A stretch of 64,000 nucleotides of DNA from Bacillus methanolicus (GTDB lineage Bacteria; Bacillota; Bacilli; Bacillales; Cytobacillaceae): NCBI RefSeq assembly GCF_028888695.1, contig NZ_PNFF01000001.1, forward strand, positions 505,501 through 569,500, in the 5' to 3' direction. A program made the position numbers and the translations under genes. The notes beneath the pieces were generated by a model, which had not been told where the DNA came from, made no database searches, and worked only from the letters and a program-made list of their open reading frames with translations. Position 1 is the first letter of the stretch, and each line of letters opens with the position of its first letter. This document shows, piece by piece, positions 35,069 to 44,564 of the stretch.

Positions 35069-36816
35069 AACGTTTTCTTTTTACATGTGTAAATAACTGC
35101 TTTTTCTTCATCGGGCGGGAAATAAGCAAGAATCGATGTCGGTTCCATTTCGATTTGTCCGGTCTTCAAGTATTTTTCTAAATCAAATGGAACTTCCTCT
35201 AGCATCGTATGCTTGTAAAGCTCTTTTTCAGAAATATTTAATTGTTTAAACCCTGAACCGAGCATTTCTGGATCTTTAAGGAACATTTGATATAAAGCGG
35301 ATCTTTCTTGTTTATCGTAAGTTGGTTCCCACCACGGTTTTCTTGGTTTATATTTTTGATTGGCAAGGTAGTCATATTTCATTAGCCCTTCAATAACAGG
35401 CAATTCTTTCAGTTTCATTGCATGTAAAAAATTCAATAATCGCTTGAACAAATCTTCAAGCTGATGGCCGATTTTTTCCCAGCCATTTTCTTCCCAATAC
35501 GTTCCGAATTCTTGGAAGAAATCAAAAGGAGTAGGGAAGGCTTTTGATACAAGGTATTCAATCGTATGATCCATCCGGTGATCATTCCAATATTTTTCAA
35601 GCACATCTTCAACTTGCTTTATTTTTATAATATCTTCAAAGGACAGAACATTATTTCCGAGAATTTCATATGGCGCATGTTCCATATAAATATATTGATG
35701 TTCATTTGCGCGAATCCTTAAACCGGTGCCTCTTAGCATCTTTAAAAATCCAAGCTGGAGCTCTTCAGGACGCAATGCAAAAACATCGTTAAACGTTTTC
35801 TTAAATGATGCATAGTCTTCTTCAGGAAGCCCGGCAATTAAGTCTAGATGTTGAGCAATTTTTCCGCCATCCTTCACCATTGTGACCGTACGGGATAACT
35901 TTTCGAAATTTTGCTTTCTCATGACAAGTTCATTCGTATAATCGTTTGTGGACTGAACCCCGATCTCGAAGCGGAACAGCCCCGGAGGAGCATTTCTGTT
36001 CAAGAATTCAATAACTTCAGGGCGCATAATATCGGCGGTAATTTCAAATTGAAAAACGGTGCCCGGTACGTGTTCGTCGATTAAGAATTGGAACATGTCC
36101 ATCGCATAGCTTCTGCTGATATTAAATGTCCGGTCTACAAACTTGATTGTTTTGGCACCATGTTTCATTAAATAACGAATATCTTCTTTTATTTTTTCAC
36201 GATCAAAATAACGTACGCCAATTTCGATGGAAGAAAGGCAAAATTGACAGCTGAACGGACAGCCCCTGCTTGTTTCAATATAAGTTATTCGTTTAGAAAG
36301 ATGAGGAATGTCCTCTTCAAACCGAAACGGGGAAGGGAGTTTCTTCAGGTCGAGTTTATTGCGCTGAGGATTTATCTTTACTTTACCTTCGTTTCGATAG
36401 GCAATCCCGTGCACGTTTGCGAATTGTTGATTCCCGTTAAGTTCTGAAAGGAGCTGTTTGAAAGTTTCTTCACCTTCCCCGATCACAATAAAATCGAATT
36501 CGGGAACCTTCTCCATCCACTCCATTACATCATAGGAAACTTCAGGACCGCCAACAATGATCTTGATGGCAGGATTGATTTTCTTGATCATTTTGATCAC
36601 TTTTATCGTTTCTTCAATGTTCCATATATAGCAGCTAAAACCAATGATATCAGGCTTTTTTCGGAAAAGATCTGTCACAATGTTCATCGCAGGGTCTTTA
36701 ATTGTATATTCTGCAAGTTCAACAAGATATTCCGGTTCTGCATATGCTTTTAAATAGCGTATTGCCAAGTTTGTATGAATGTATTTTGCATTCAAGGTCG
36801 CACAAATTACTTTCAT
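35053..36816 (-). CDS. B12-binding domain radical SAM protein with DUF4080
   Basis: A 587-residue protein. The N-terminal cobalamin-binding-type Rossmann domain (MKVICATLNAKYIHTNLAIR; IIVGGPEVSY) is followed by a radical SAM domain with the 4Fe-4S cysteines C186, C190 and C193 in SRGCPFSCQFC. The C-terminal region (about 370-570) is the DUF4080 type. The usual DxHxxG base-off motif is not obvious in the B12 domain, so cobalamin binding is uncertain. The substrate is unknown. It is transcribed alone, with about 50 bases to the acyltransferase gene upstream on the same strand, possibly forming one operon. Confidence 0.85.
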   Translation of the reverse strand: MKVICATLNAKYIHTNLAIRYLKAYAEPEYLVELAEYTIKDPAMNIVTDLFRKKPDIIGFSCYIWNIEETIKVIKMIKKINPAIKIIVGGPEVSYDVMEWMEKVPEFDFIVIGEGEETFKQLLSELNGNQQFANVHGIAYRNEGKVKINPQRNKLDLKKLPSPFRFEEDIPHLSKRITYIETSRGCPFSCQFCLSSIEIGVRYFDREKIKEDIRYLMKHGAKTIKFVDRTFNISRSYAMDMFQFLIDEHVPGTVFQFEITADIMRPEVIEFLNRNAPPGLFRFEIGVQSTNDYTNELVMRKQNFEKLSRTVTMVKDGGKIAQHLDLIAGLPEEDYASFKKTFNDVFALRPEELQLGFLKMLRGTGLRIRANEHQYIYMEHAPYEILGNNVLSFEDIIKIKQVEDVLEKYWNDHRMDHTIEYLVSKAFPTPFDFFQEFGTYWEENGWEKIGHQLEDLFKRLLNFLHAMKLKELPVIEGLMKYDYLANQKYKPRKPWWEPTYDKQERSALYQMFLKDPEMLGSGFKQLNISEKELYKHTMLEEVPFDLEKYLKTGQIEMEPTSILAYFPPDEEKAVIYTCKKKTLKPAS

Positions 36817-36866
36817 TTATTTCAAACTCCTTCAAGAGGAACTGCATAATTAAAAACAAGTACTTA

Positions 36867-37913
36867 TTATATCTCATTGTGAAGTTTTTTTCTATAAAAT
36901 TTTACAATACTAACTATCCATGTCTGCAGCAGCTTTAGTCTTGATAATTTAAATTCAATAAGAGGCTGTGCTAAGGAAATAGTAATTTGGCTCGATAACA
37001 CAATCGTAAGAAGCAACGAAATTCCTGCAAGCAATAAGAAGTTTTCAGGTTCATGGAAAAATTTTTGGATTTCACTTTCACGGAATGTCCGGACAAAAAA
37101 TCCATGAAGCAAATATACATACAATGAATTTTTTCCCAAGCTGGTAAAGAAATATTGTTTTCTTGGAACGAAAGCAAAAAAACTGAAAACCATGATCACA
37201 CTTAAAATATACAACCCCAGCCTTGTAAACATTGCTGTGAATGAAGCTTCTCCGAGTTCCCCATATGGTTTTGAACCGAGCAGCCATTCATAATTCATTT
37301 CCGGATAGATATAAAATCCGATAAATACGACGATAAAGGCAGCAAGAGAAAATAATCGAAATTTTACACTAAATAAGGCGGATATGTGTTCTTTTCTTAA
37401 GTAATATCCAAGCAAAAAGAACGGAAAAAAGACGAAAGTTCTTGATAAGCTTAAATAATTTGAAACCGAATCGACGTATCCGATCAAAAGCCCAATAATA
37501 AGTGCTGCGGCGATCGATGCGGCAGCTTTGTATTTAGCAAACAGCAAGAGCATCATATTCCAGCAAAATAAACTAATAAGGAACCAAAGAGACCAATGAG
37601 GATCGAACGGATCCATTTTTAGCTCGGACTGCTCATATAAGAAATAATAGAAAATAGAGTATATGATTTGGAAGATAATATAAGGTAAAATTAATTTTTT
37701 AGCAATTTTTTTTACATATCCTTTTTGATAAAAACCTTTTGCAAAAAAACCTGAGACGACGATAAAAGCAGGCATGTGAAAGGTATAAATTACTTTATAG
37801 ATTGTATAGATGATTTCGTGATTTTCGATAAAGGGCCGGAGCAAATGCCCGAAAACGACAAAGAAGATTAAGATAAATTTTGCATTATCGAAGTAATAAT
37901 TACGTTGTTTCAT
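36867..37913 (-). CDS. ykrP: Acyltransferase 3 family membrane protein (YkrP-like)
   Basis: A 348-residue protein with about ten membrane helices and the acyltransferase-3 start YYFDNAKFILIFFVVFGHLL, where the His of FGH is the family's catalytic residue. HMPAFIVVSGFFAKG is the second family motif. Members O-acylate surface sugars or peptidoglycan. In B. subtilis ykrP sits beside kinE, as here with one gene between, so I use that name tentatively. GGAGGACAACA precedes the ATG at 37913. The C-terminal extracellular SGNH domain of OatA is absent. Confidence 0.82.
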   Translation of the reverse strand: MKQRNYYFDNAKFILIFFVVFGHLLRPFIENHEIIYTIYKVIYTFHMPAFIVVSGFFAKGFYQKGYVKKIAKKLILPYIIFQIIYSIFYYFLYEQSELKMDPFDPHWSLWFLISLFCWNMMLLLFAKYKAAASIAAALIIGLLIGYVDSVSNYLSLSRTFVFFPFFLLGYYLRKEHISALFSVKFRLFSLAAFIVVFIGFYIYPEMNYEWLLGSKPYGELGEASFTAMFTRLGLYILSVIMVFSFFAFVPRKQYFFTSLGKNSLYVYLLHGFFVRTFRESEIQKFFHEPENFLLLAGISLLLTIVLSSQITISLAQPLIEFKLSRLKLLQTWIVSIVKFYRKKLHNEI

Positions 37914-38191
37914 TGTTGTCCTCCCTAATTTCTGACCCCGTAATTATCTATATTTTTATATCCTTCCCTACTTTACCATGCTGTAAACTAGTAGTTCAGT
38001 GTAAAATTATCGGTGTATATGGAAAAAATAAAATAAATTTCTAACTATAAACAGGTAAATTTGTGTTTGAATGGCAAGTATTTCTTTCAAACCTCTCATA
38101 CTTTTATTATAATAAAAAAAACATAATCTTCTTTTATCTATATGTTAAGATTTCGTTTACGTTCAGGTTTTATGAAATAAGGGGGCAAATC

Positions 38192-39973
38192 ATGAAAGGG
38201 GTCCAAAAGGTTTTATACAATAAAGAAAAAAAGGGCAACAAGCGAGAAAACCTGCCCCATTTTTTAACCGGTCTTAATTTTTGGCAAAATTTAAGGCTGG
38301 GGCAAAAATATGGAGTTGCATTATTTATTACTATTGGATTGTTCACGCTTTCTACTATTATTACATTCGGTCTATTGTCCCAGGTAAACTCAAAAATGGA
38401 TTCTGTGAAAGAAACGGGCGAAAAGGCCATAAATTTGACGGAAGCTGCAGCAATTTTTCATCAAAAAGGAAGTACGATTGGGAATTATATTATTGATTCA
38501 AATCCTAAACATATAACATATTTTGACGAGTTAACCGAAAACTTTGATCAATTAAAGAAAAATATTTATTCTTCTCTTACGACATTGGAAACTAAGAAAT
38601 TATTTCAACAAATAGATGAGAATGACAAGAAAATTACATTACTGTTTACCGATGTGATCAAACCTGAGGTAAAGAATCAGCACGAACGCGAGTACAGGCT
38701 TGGAAAGCTCCAAGCAGATCAGTTAATTGCAGAAACGGTAATAAAGCTTGACAAACTGCATGAAATTTTGAAAAAAGAACAACAAAATGCCGTCACTACT
38801 GCAAAAGCCGGTTTAATTACTACTTTAGTTGTTCTTGTTGTTTCAATTTTTGTATCTGCTCTATTAGGAATATCAAGCATCTTAATTATCGAAAAACTTG
38901 TTTCCACTAAACTAGGCCAAATCGTGAACGTTTCAAACGAAATTGCAGCAGGGAATTTAAAAGTAAAAGCGGTCGAATATGACGGAAAAGATGAAATTGC
39001 AGAATTAAGCAAAGCGACCAATTCAATGAAGGAAAAACTCCAGTCAATGATCCAGGAAATTTCCGTTGTTTCAAATTATGTAAAAAATAAAAGCAGCGAA
39101 TTAAATACAGCAGCAAATGAAGTTAGGGCAGCGAGCCAGCAAATTACTTCGACCATGCAGGAATTGGCCGGAGGTGCGGAAGAACAAGCAAATTCTGCAA
39201 CCGGTTTGGCTAAAATGATGGAAGACTATTTGCTAAAAGTGAAAAAAGCAAGTGATAGTGGAATGATGATTCGAACTGCATCGAATGATGTGCTATCAAT
39301 GACAAAAGACGGGGATAAGTTGATGAGTGAATCCCAGCAGCAAATGGAAAGAATCAATGAGATTATGAAATTGTCCGTAGAAAAAGTCCAGGGACTCGAC
39401 GAACAGACGAAACAAATTTCAAAACTCGTTCAAGTTATTCAAGAAATAGCAAACCAAACAAATCTCCTTGCCTTAAATGCTGCGATTGAAGCAGCCCGTG
39501 CCGGTGAACATGGAAGAGGATTCGCCGTAGTAGCAGATGAAGTACGCAAACTGGCTGAACAAGTTTCGTTCTCAGTTTCGGACATTACGAAAATTGTAAA
39601 GGGTATTCAATCAGAATCAGACAATGTTGTTTCCTCCCTTCAAGCCGGGTATAAGCAAGTGGAAGAAGGCACCGAGCAAATCGAAATTACCGGACAAACC
39701 TTCCATAAGATTTATGAGGCTGTATCGCTTATGGCAGAAAAAGTAAATGAAATTGGGAGCAGTATGGAGCAATTGGCTAATAGTTCAGTTGAAATGAACA
39801 GATCGATCGAAAATGTCGCATCTGTTTCTGAACAATCTGCTGCAGGCATAGAACAAGCCAGTGCTTCCATTACGCAAACAAATTACACTGTGGAAGAAAT
39901 ATCAAACAATTCTCAATCGCTTTCAGAATTGGCCGATCAATTAAATGCCATGATAGGAAAATTTAAATTGTAA
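38192..39973 (+). CDS. Methyl-accepting chemotaxis protein
   Basis: A 593-residue chemoreceptor. TM1 (about 40-62, [20 protein letters not shown]) and TM2 (about 206-233) enclose a 145-residue helical extracellular sensor with no Cache signature, of the four-helix-bundle type. HAMP follows, then the signalling domain with the hairpin tip [20 protein letters not shown] and [17 protein letters not shown]. The ORF is open further upstream, but ATG 38192 with GGGGG 6 bases before it is the first good start. No sigma-D promoter was found in the 278 bases upstream. The ligand is unknown. Confidence 0.92.
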   Translation: MKGVQKVLYNKEKKGNKRENLPHFLTGLNFWQNLRLGQKYGVALFITIGLFTLSTIITFGLLSQVNSKMDSVKETGEKAINLTEAAAIFHQKGSTIGNYIIDSNPKHITYFDELTENFDQLKKNIYSSLTTLETKKLFQQIDENDKKITLLFTDVIKPEVKNQHEREYRLGKLQADQLIAETVIKLDKLHEILKKEQQNAVTTAKAGLITTLVVLVVSIFVSALLGISSILIIEKLVSTKLGQIVNVSNEIAAGNLKVKAVEYDGKDEIAELSKATNSMKEKLQSMIQEISVVSNYVKNKSSELNTAANEVRAASQQITSTMQELAGGAEEQANSATGLAKMMEDYLLKVKKASDSGMMIRTASNDVLSMTKDGDKLMSESQQQMERINEIMKLSVEKVQGLDEQTKQISKLVQVIQEIANQTNLLALNAAIEAARAGEHGRGFAVVADEVRKLAEQVSFSVSDITKIVKGIQSESDNVVSSLQAGYKQVEEGTEQIEITGQTFHKIYEAVSLMAEKVNEIGSSMEQLANSSVEMNRSIENVASVSEQSAAGIEQASASITQTNYTVEEISNNSQSLSELADQLNAMIGKFKL

Positions 39974-39980
39974 AAAACAG

Positions 39981-40008
39981 GCCGTTTCATTTTAGAAACG
40001 GCTATTTC
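39981..40008 (+). terminator. Weak terminator after the chemoreceptor gene
   Basis: GCCGTTTC (39981-39988) and GAAACGGC (39995-40002) then TATTT. Confidence 0.65.
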
Positions 40009-40090
40009 CTCAGGCTCTGAATGGAGGATTTATTGGATATTTTGTCGAATTAATATTAATTATTGGAAATTGCTGTGAGGAGGAAAAACA

Positions 40091-41599
40091 GTGGAAGGAG
40101 CTTTAACGAACGAAGAATGTCAGCAGCTGCTGGAGAAAATTTCTGTATTAGAAAAAGAAAATAAAAGATTGAAAGAAGAACTTGCAAATAAAAATGAAGA
40201 TTTATACATAGATTTATTTGAAGAAGCCATCGATGGAATCGTATTTTGGCGGGAAAACGGGGAAGTGGTAAAGGCTAATAAATCTGCGGCAAAAATATTT
40301 GAATGCAGCCAAAATGAATTATGCGGAAAGATACTTTTCGATTTTGTTTATGAGAAAAACGAAAAATTCCATAGAATTGTCAGAAAATTAAATAGCACCG
40401 GAGCGATACGTGACGAACTGCTCTTTCTTATGCCAAACGGTCAGAAGAAATTGCTTGAATTTACTGCCAAAATAAATCGAAACGGACTTAATATTATGAT
40501 TTTGCGGAACGTTACTGAACGTTTTAAAATGGAAAAGAAGCTTAGAGAGAGTGAGCAAAAATTCCGGAAGATTTTTGACGGATCTTTTGAAGGCATCATT
40601 CTTTGGGATGAAAATTTCAAAATCGTTGATATAAATCAAACTGGAGTTAAAATGCTTGGTCTTACTAAAGAAGAAATAATCGGCCAATCTTTAACCACCT
40701 TGTTGAGCAAATACAATGTAAAAAAAGAGAATCTTGATGAGCATATGAAAAAACTAGAAAAAGACGGGCAGATAACTGGTACGCTTTCTGCAAAGATGAA
40801 TGATTCAAAACAAAAGTATTTCGAATTTTCGGCAAAATCTAATTTGATCTCCGGCTTAAATCTTTCCGTTTTTCGTGATATTACAGAAAAATTGGAAATG
40901 GAGGAACAGCTCAGGAAATCTGATACTCTTCATGTTATTGGCGAACTAGCAGCCGGCATTGCCCATGAAATCCGAAATCCGATGACAGCACTTAAAGGAT
41001 TTATTCAATTGCTTCAGGGGAGCATAAAAGAAGATCATTCAATGTATTTCCACGTCATTTCGACAGAATTGCAGCGCATGGATTCGATTATTAATGAATT
41101 CTTAATTTTGGCAAAGCCGCAAGCAGTGAAATTTGTCGAGTTCAACGTCGTAAAAATTATGAGAGAAACAGTCGAACTTTTAAATGCCCAGGCAGTATTG
41201 CATGATGTACAGTTCAAAACCTATTATGAAAAAGATTTGCCATTGTTATACTGTGAGCCAAATCAATTAAAAAAGGTGTTTATCAATATTATTAAAAATG
41301 CCATTGAAGTGATGCCAAATGGCGGTATCATAACGGTTTCAGTGAAGAAAACAAATGACAATAAAATACATATTTCAGTAGAGGATGAAGGACCCGGCAT
41401 GTCTGAAGAAAAAATTATGAAACTTGGTGAACCTTTTTTTACAACAAAAGAACGAGGAACAGGGCTTGGTTTAATGGTCAGTTATAAAATCGTTGAAGAA
41501 CATAATGGCATTATCGATGTACAAAGCAAAGAAGGAATCGGAACAACCTTTCATATTTATTTACCGATTCATAAAGGCAGTGAAGGAAAAAGTTTATGA
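40091..41599 (+). CDS. kinE: PAS-domain sensor histidine kinase, KinE/KinA-like
   Basis: Cytoplasmic kinase of 502 residues likely to feed the sporulation phosphorelay. A short coiled coil (11-35) precedes two PAS domains (about 38-145 and 153-268). The HisKA domain carries the phospho-accepting His292 in GIAHEIRNPMTALKG, and the ATPase domain has NIIKNAIEVMP, DEGPGM and GTGLGL. GTG 40091 follows AGGAGG. Overlap of four bases with ogt and the order acyltransferase-kinE-ogt-mtn match B. subtilis, which supports the KinE name. Spo0F as partner is inferred from homology. Confidence 0.88.
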   Translation: MEGALTNEECQQLLEKISVLEKENKRLKEELANKNEDLYIDLFEEAIDGIVFWRENGEVVKANKSAAKIFECSQNELCGKILFDFVYEKNEKFHRIVRKLNSTGAIRDELLFLMPNGQKKLLEFTAKINRNGLNIMILRNVTERFKMEKKLRESEQKFRKIFDGSFEGIILWDENFKIVDINQTGVKMLGLTKEEIIGQSLTTLLSKYNVKKENLDEHMKKLEKDGQITGTLSAKMNDSKQKYFEFSAKSNLISGLNLSVFRDITEKLEMEEQLRKSDTLHVIGELAAGIAHEIRNPMTALKGFIQLLQGSIKEDHSMYFHVISTELQRMDSIINEFLILAKPQAVKFVEFNVVKIMRETVELLNAQAVLHDVQFKTYYEKDLPLLYCEPNQLKKVFINIIKNAIEVMPNGGIITVSVKKTNDNKIHISVEDEGPGMSEEKIMKLGEPFFTTKERGTGLGLMVSYKIVEEHNGIIDVQSKEGIGTTFHIYLPIHKGSEGKSL

Positions 41600-42123
41600 G
41601 AAAATATACGATCTGCCCATCGGAAATTGGGAACTTATATATTGTTGCAGAGGATGAACAATTGGCTGCAATTCATATTGGCGAAGACGATTTTAATGTC
41701 AATGAAACTTCTGAAGAAATAGTATATGACCCAGATCATCCGATTCTTTTAAAGTGTGTATGCCAACTCAATGAATATTTTGAAGGAAAACGGAAAAATT
41801 TTGATTTGCCTCTGAAGCAAGTTGGAACTGACTTTCAATTAGCTGTCTGGAACCAGCTTATCCGAATACCTTTTGGAGAAACGAGAAGTTATCGAGACAT
41901 TGCTGAAAAAGTCGGGAGACCTAAAGCGGTAAGAGCTGTTGGTCAGGCAAACAAAGCAAATATGTTTCCGATTATCGTTCCGTGCCACCGAGTGATCGGG
42001 AAAAATAAATCGTTAACCGGGTATGCTGGAAACCGAGTAGATATCAAGGAAAAACTTTTATTACTCGAAAAGGCGGAATTCAAATCGAATGAAATACGCA
42101 AAAAGAAAAAGCAGACAGTATAG
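41596..42123 (+). CDS. ogt: Methylated-DNA--protein-cysteine methyltransferase
   Basis: Repairs O6-methylguanine by irreversible transfer of the methyl group to its own cysteine. The 175-residue protein has acceptor Cys130 in IVPCHRVIG, the upstream helix-turn-helix segment YRDIAEKVGRPKAVRAVG, and the conserved late TGYAGN. ATG 41596 overlaps the kinE stop (ATGA), so the two are cotranscribed. A terminator overlaps its stop codon. Confidence 0.95.
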   Translation: MRKYTICPSEIGNLYIVAEDEQLAAIHIGEDDFNVNETSEEIVYDPDHPILLKCVCQLNEYFEGKRKNFDLPLKQVGTDFQLAVWNQLIRIPFGETRSYRDIAEKVGRPKAVRAVGQANKANMFPIIVPCHRVIGKNKSLTGYAGNRVDIKEKLLLLEKAEFKSNEIRKKKKQTV

Positions 42124-42135
42124 AGTCTGCTTTTT
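42106..42135 (+). terminator. Convergent terminator between ogt and mtnK
   Basis: AAAAAGCAGAC (42106-42116) and GTCTGCTTTTT (42125-42135), symmetrical with A and T tracts, so usable by both ogt and the minus-strand mtnK. Confidence 0.88.
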
Positions 42136-42146
42136 GTTACCGTTTC

Positions 42147-43331
42147 TTACAAACTATCTTTAATATTGGAAATGAGCTCGTTTATGTTTCCAAACTGTTC
42201 TCTTGAAACAATTAGTTTTTTTCCAAGATTTAATGTTCTAATTTTCGCATTTATCCGTTTGCTCTGATCGCTTATCCCATCTAAATCGGCAACATGGGCT
42301 AAGCCTATCGTACGGCGAATTAGTTCGCAGCCGGCAAATCCGATCGAATCTTTGAAATATTTTTTGAGCACTTTCTCCAGGTAGCCCTCCGTTTTGGAAT
42401 AAGGTTCCGTATTCGATTCAGCCCATAATCTGCTAAATTCTTCAGTAAATGTTTCCCAAAAAGTTTGAATATGCGAAAAGATGCTTTCTTGTTTGCTTTC
42501 GCAAGAGATCGCCTGGAAAAGAAGATTGGCGATCACTTGGCCGAGGTCAAAGCCGGCTGGCCCGTAAAAAGCAAATTCAGGATCGATTACTTTTGTTTCA
42601 GTCTTACTCGCAAAAACGCTGCCAGTATGTAAATCTCCGTGAAGCAGGCATTCAGCCTCCGTTAAGAAACTTTGTTTTAAAATGGCTGCTTCAAGTTTAA
42701 CCTTTTCATCAGCCCATAATTTTTTCACTTCGTCTCTTAATTCTTCCTCAAATGAGTTTGTCTCTGAATCAAAGAATGGATCAGTAAAGACAAGGTCTTC
42801 TGTTATTTTGCAAAGTTCCGGGTTAATGAATTTTTGGACTAATTCTTTCTTATCACTAGGTTTTAATCCAAAATCGGAGGTAAAAAATAAAGTATTCGCA
42901 AGATATTCACCAAGGTGCTTTGAGATCAGAGGATATTCTTCTCCCTGAATTAGTCCTGTTCGTGCAATCGAAAGATGAGAAAGATCTTCCATCACTGTGA
43001 TTGCAAATGTTTCATCACTGAAATAAACTTCAGGAACAAACTCGGGAGCAAGTTCTTTAAAAAGCTTTAACGCATCTGCTTCAATTTTTGCTCGTTTTAA
43101 TGTAAGAGGCCAAGACTCGCCAACGACTTTTGCGTATGGCAGAGCTTGTTTGATAATGACACTACTCCCGCGTAGCGGATCTTTCACCCGAAAAACAAGA
43201 TTTAAGTTTCCATCGCCGATTTCTGATGTGGTTAACTCGGCATCTTCATAAAATAAATTTAAATTTTTTGCTAATTCTGCTGCTGAAGCTTCATTAAGGG
43301 TTTCATAGTTTTGTTGCTGCAATAAAGCCAT
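42147..43331 (-). CDS. mtnK: S-methyl-5-thioribose kinase
   Basis: Phosphorylates methylthioribose at C1 in methionine salvage. The 394-residue protein has the kinase-fold signatures LNLVFRVKD, VIIKQALPY with the ATP lysine, and LLHGDLHTGSVFA with the catalytic Asp, then KVIDPEFAFYGPAGFDLG for metal binding. GGAGG precedes ATG 43331. It lies behind a SAM-I riboswitch on the minus strand. In B. subtilis mtnA (the next enzyme, an isomerase) precedes mtnK in the same transcript; here mtnK is alone and mtnA is not in the window. Confidence 0.95.
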   Translation of the reverse strand: MALLQQQNYETLNEASAAELAKNLNLFYEDAELTTSEIGDGNLNLVFRVKDPLRGSSVIIKQALPYAKVVGESWPLTLKRAKIEADALKLFKELAPEFVPEVYFSDETFAITVMEDLSHLSIARTGLIQGEEYPLISKHLGEYLANTLFFTSDFGLKPSDKKELVQKFINPELCKITEDLVFTDPFFDSETNSFEEELRDEVKKLWADEKVKLEAAILKQSFLTEAECLLHGDLHTGSVFASKTETKVIDPEFAFYGPAGFDLGQVIANLLFQAISCESKQESIFSHIQTFWETFTEEFSRLWAESNTEPYSKTEGYLEKVLKKYFKDSIGFAGCELIRRTIGLAHVADLDGISDQSKRINAKIRTLNLGKKLIVSREQFGNINELISNIKDSL

Positions 43332-43371
43332 GTCAATTATTCCTCCTTAATCAAAGAGGCTTATCAATTAT

Positions 43372-43578
43372 AAAAGCCTCTTTCTCATATTGAAAGAGGC
43401 TTGAAGATTAATGTACTTCTCGCCTCTTATCTGTCAGAAAGTTTCCTTTCTGTTGGAATTAGCACCGTGCCTTGCAGGGTAAAACCCCGGCGCATGTTGC
43501 GCCCCATTTTGCAATGGTATTACAGTCGGTTGCTGGGCTTCATTGGGCCAAGTCCCTCAGCCTGCTCTTGATAAGAGA
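43372..43578 (-). ncRNA. SAM-I (S-box) riboswitch controlling mtnK
   Basis: Read on the minus strand: P1 arm CTCTTATCAAGAGC, then GCTGAGGGAC, GCCCAATGAAGCCCAGCAAC, ACGGTGCTAATTCC and the closing GATAAGAGG, all S-box core features in order. The expression platform is a terminator (43372-43402: GCCTCTTTC and GAAAGAGGC, then TTTT). AAGAGGC of the P1 3' side can pair with GCCTCTT as antiterminator. SAM binding should switch mtnK off. Confidence 0.95.
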
Positions 43579-43616
43579 ACATTTATTGTTTTTTTGTAAA
43601 ATTCGTTTGATTGAAA

Positions 43617-43645
43617 TAATAACAGTGAAAAAATAGATATGTCAA
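43617..43645 (-). promoter_or_regulatory. Sigma-A promoter of the mtnK riboswitch transcript
   Basis: Minus-strand TTGACA (43645-43640), 17-base spacer, TTATTA (43622-43617). It is about 40 bases upstream of the riboswitch 5' end. Confidence 0.72.
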
Positions 43646-43661
43646 TATTTTTTCAAATTTC

Positions 43662-44444
43662 CTAATAAAAGTCCGGCATTCGGTCTTCGAAAATAGGGAT
43701 CATTTTCCGAACCTTTTCTGTCTCGCTCAAATTAATTTCGGCAACAAGAATTTCTTCCTGCTCTCCGGCTTCTGCAATGATTTCCCCCCACGGATCAATA
43801 ATCATGGAATGACCCGCGAATGTATTGTTCGGGTCTTGCCCGGAACGGTTGCAGGCAATGACAAAACATTGATTTTCGATTGCGCGTGCGATTAAGAGGC
43901 TTCGCCAATGGGAAAGTCGGGAATGAGGCCATTCTGCCACAACAAACAATGCTTCTGCACCTTCCGCAGTATGAGTGCGGATCCATTCCGGGAAACGAAT
44001 ATCGTAGCAAATTACCCCTGCAAATTTTCTGTTTTCAAGCTGAAATAAACCTTTTGATTTTCCGCGGGTCAAAAAAAGATGTTCATTCATCAGCTTGAAT
44101 AAGTGGAGTTTACTGTATTCGTGAATTTTATTGCCGTGTTTGTCGACAATCAAAAGCGTGTTAAAGACTCCTTCAGAGGTTTTGTTTGCAACGGAGCCAC
44201 CAACAAAATGGATCCCGTGTTTTCTTGCTGCATTTTGCAGAAAAACAGTTGTTTCACTAGCATTTTCATCGGCTATTTCATTGATTCGAGTCAAATCATA
44301 TCCTGTAGTCCATAATTCCGGAAGAAGAATTATATCCGGTTTTTTTGCAGCAGCTTCTTGTATAAGATTTTCCGCAGATTGAAAATTTTTTTTCGGATCG
44401 CCGAAGGCAAGATCCATCTGAATACATGCTATAGTTAATTTCAT
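43662..44444 (-). CDS. mtnU: Carbon-nitrogen hydrolase, omega-amidase-like MtnU
   Basis: Nitrilase-superfamily amidase of 260 residues, thought to hydrolyse the 2-oxo acid amide left by MtnE glutamine transamination. The catalytic triad is E43 (LLPELWTTGYD), K112 (YSKLHLF) and C146 (GVICYDIRFPEW). ATG 44444 has AGGGTGA upstream; the in-frame GTG at 44453 is less supported. It is divergent from mtnE, and its own 3' end runs towards the promoter of mtnK. It has no S-box leader of its own. Confidence 0.9.
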   Translation of the reverse strand: MKLTIACIQMDLAFGDPKKNFQSAENLIQEAAAKKPDIILLPELWTTGYDLTRINEIADENASETTVFLQNAARKHGIHFVGGSVANKTSEGVFNTLLIVDKHGNKIHEYSKLHLFKLMNEHLFLTRGKSKGLFQLENRKFAGVICYDIRFPEWIRTHTAEGAEALFVVAEWPHSRLSHWRSLLIARAIENQCFVIACNRSGQDPNNTFAGHSMIIDPWGEIIAEAGEQEEILVAEINLSETEKVRKMIPIFEDRMPDFY

Positions 44445-44505
44445 GACCTTCACCCTGTTTGAAAAATTTTATTCTTTACAAGCTTACATTTACGTTATAT
44501 TATTT

Positions 44506-44533
44506 TTGACTAGAATTTCAACAATTTTATAAA
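44506..44533 (+). promoter_or_regulatory. Candidate sigma-A promoter of mtnE
   Basis: TTGACT (44506-44511), 16-base spacer, TATAAA (44528-44533), about 30 bases before the mtnE start in the divergent mtnU-mtnE gap. Confidence 0.5.
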
Positions 44534-44564
44534 ATGAAAATAATTTCTGATTGTAGGTGTAACG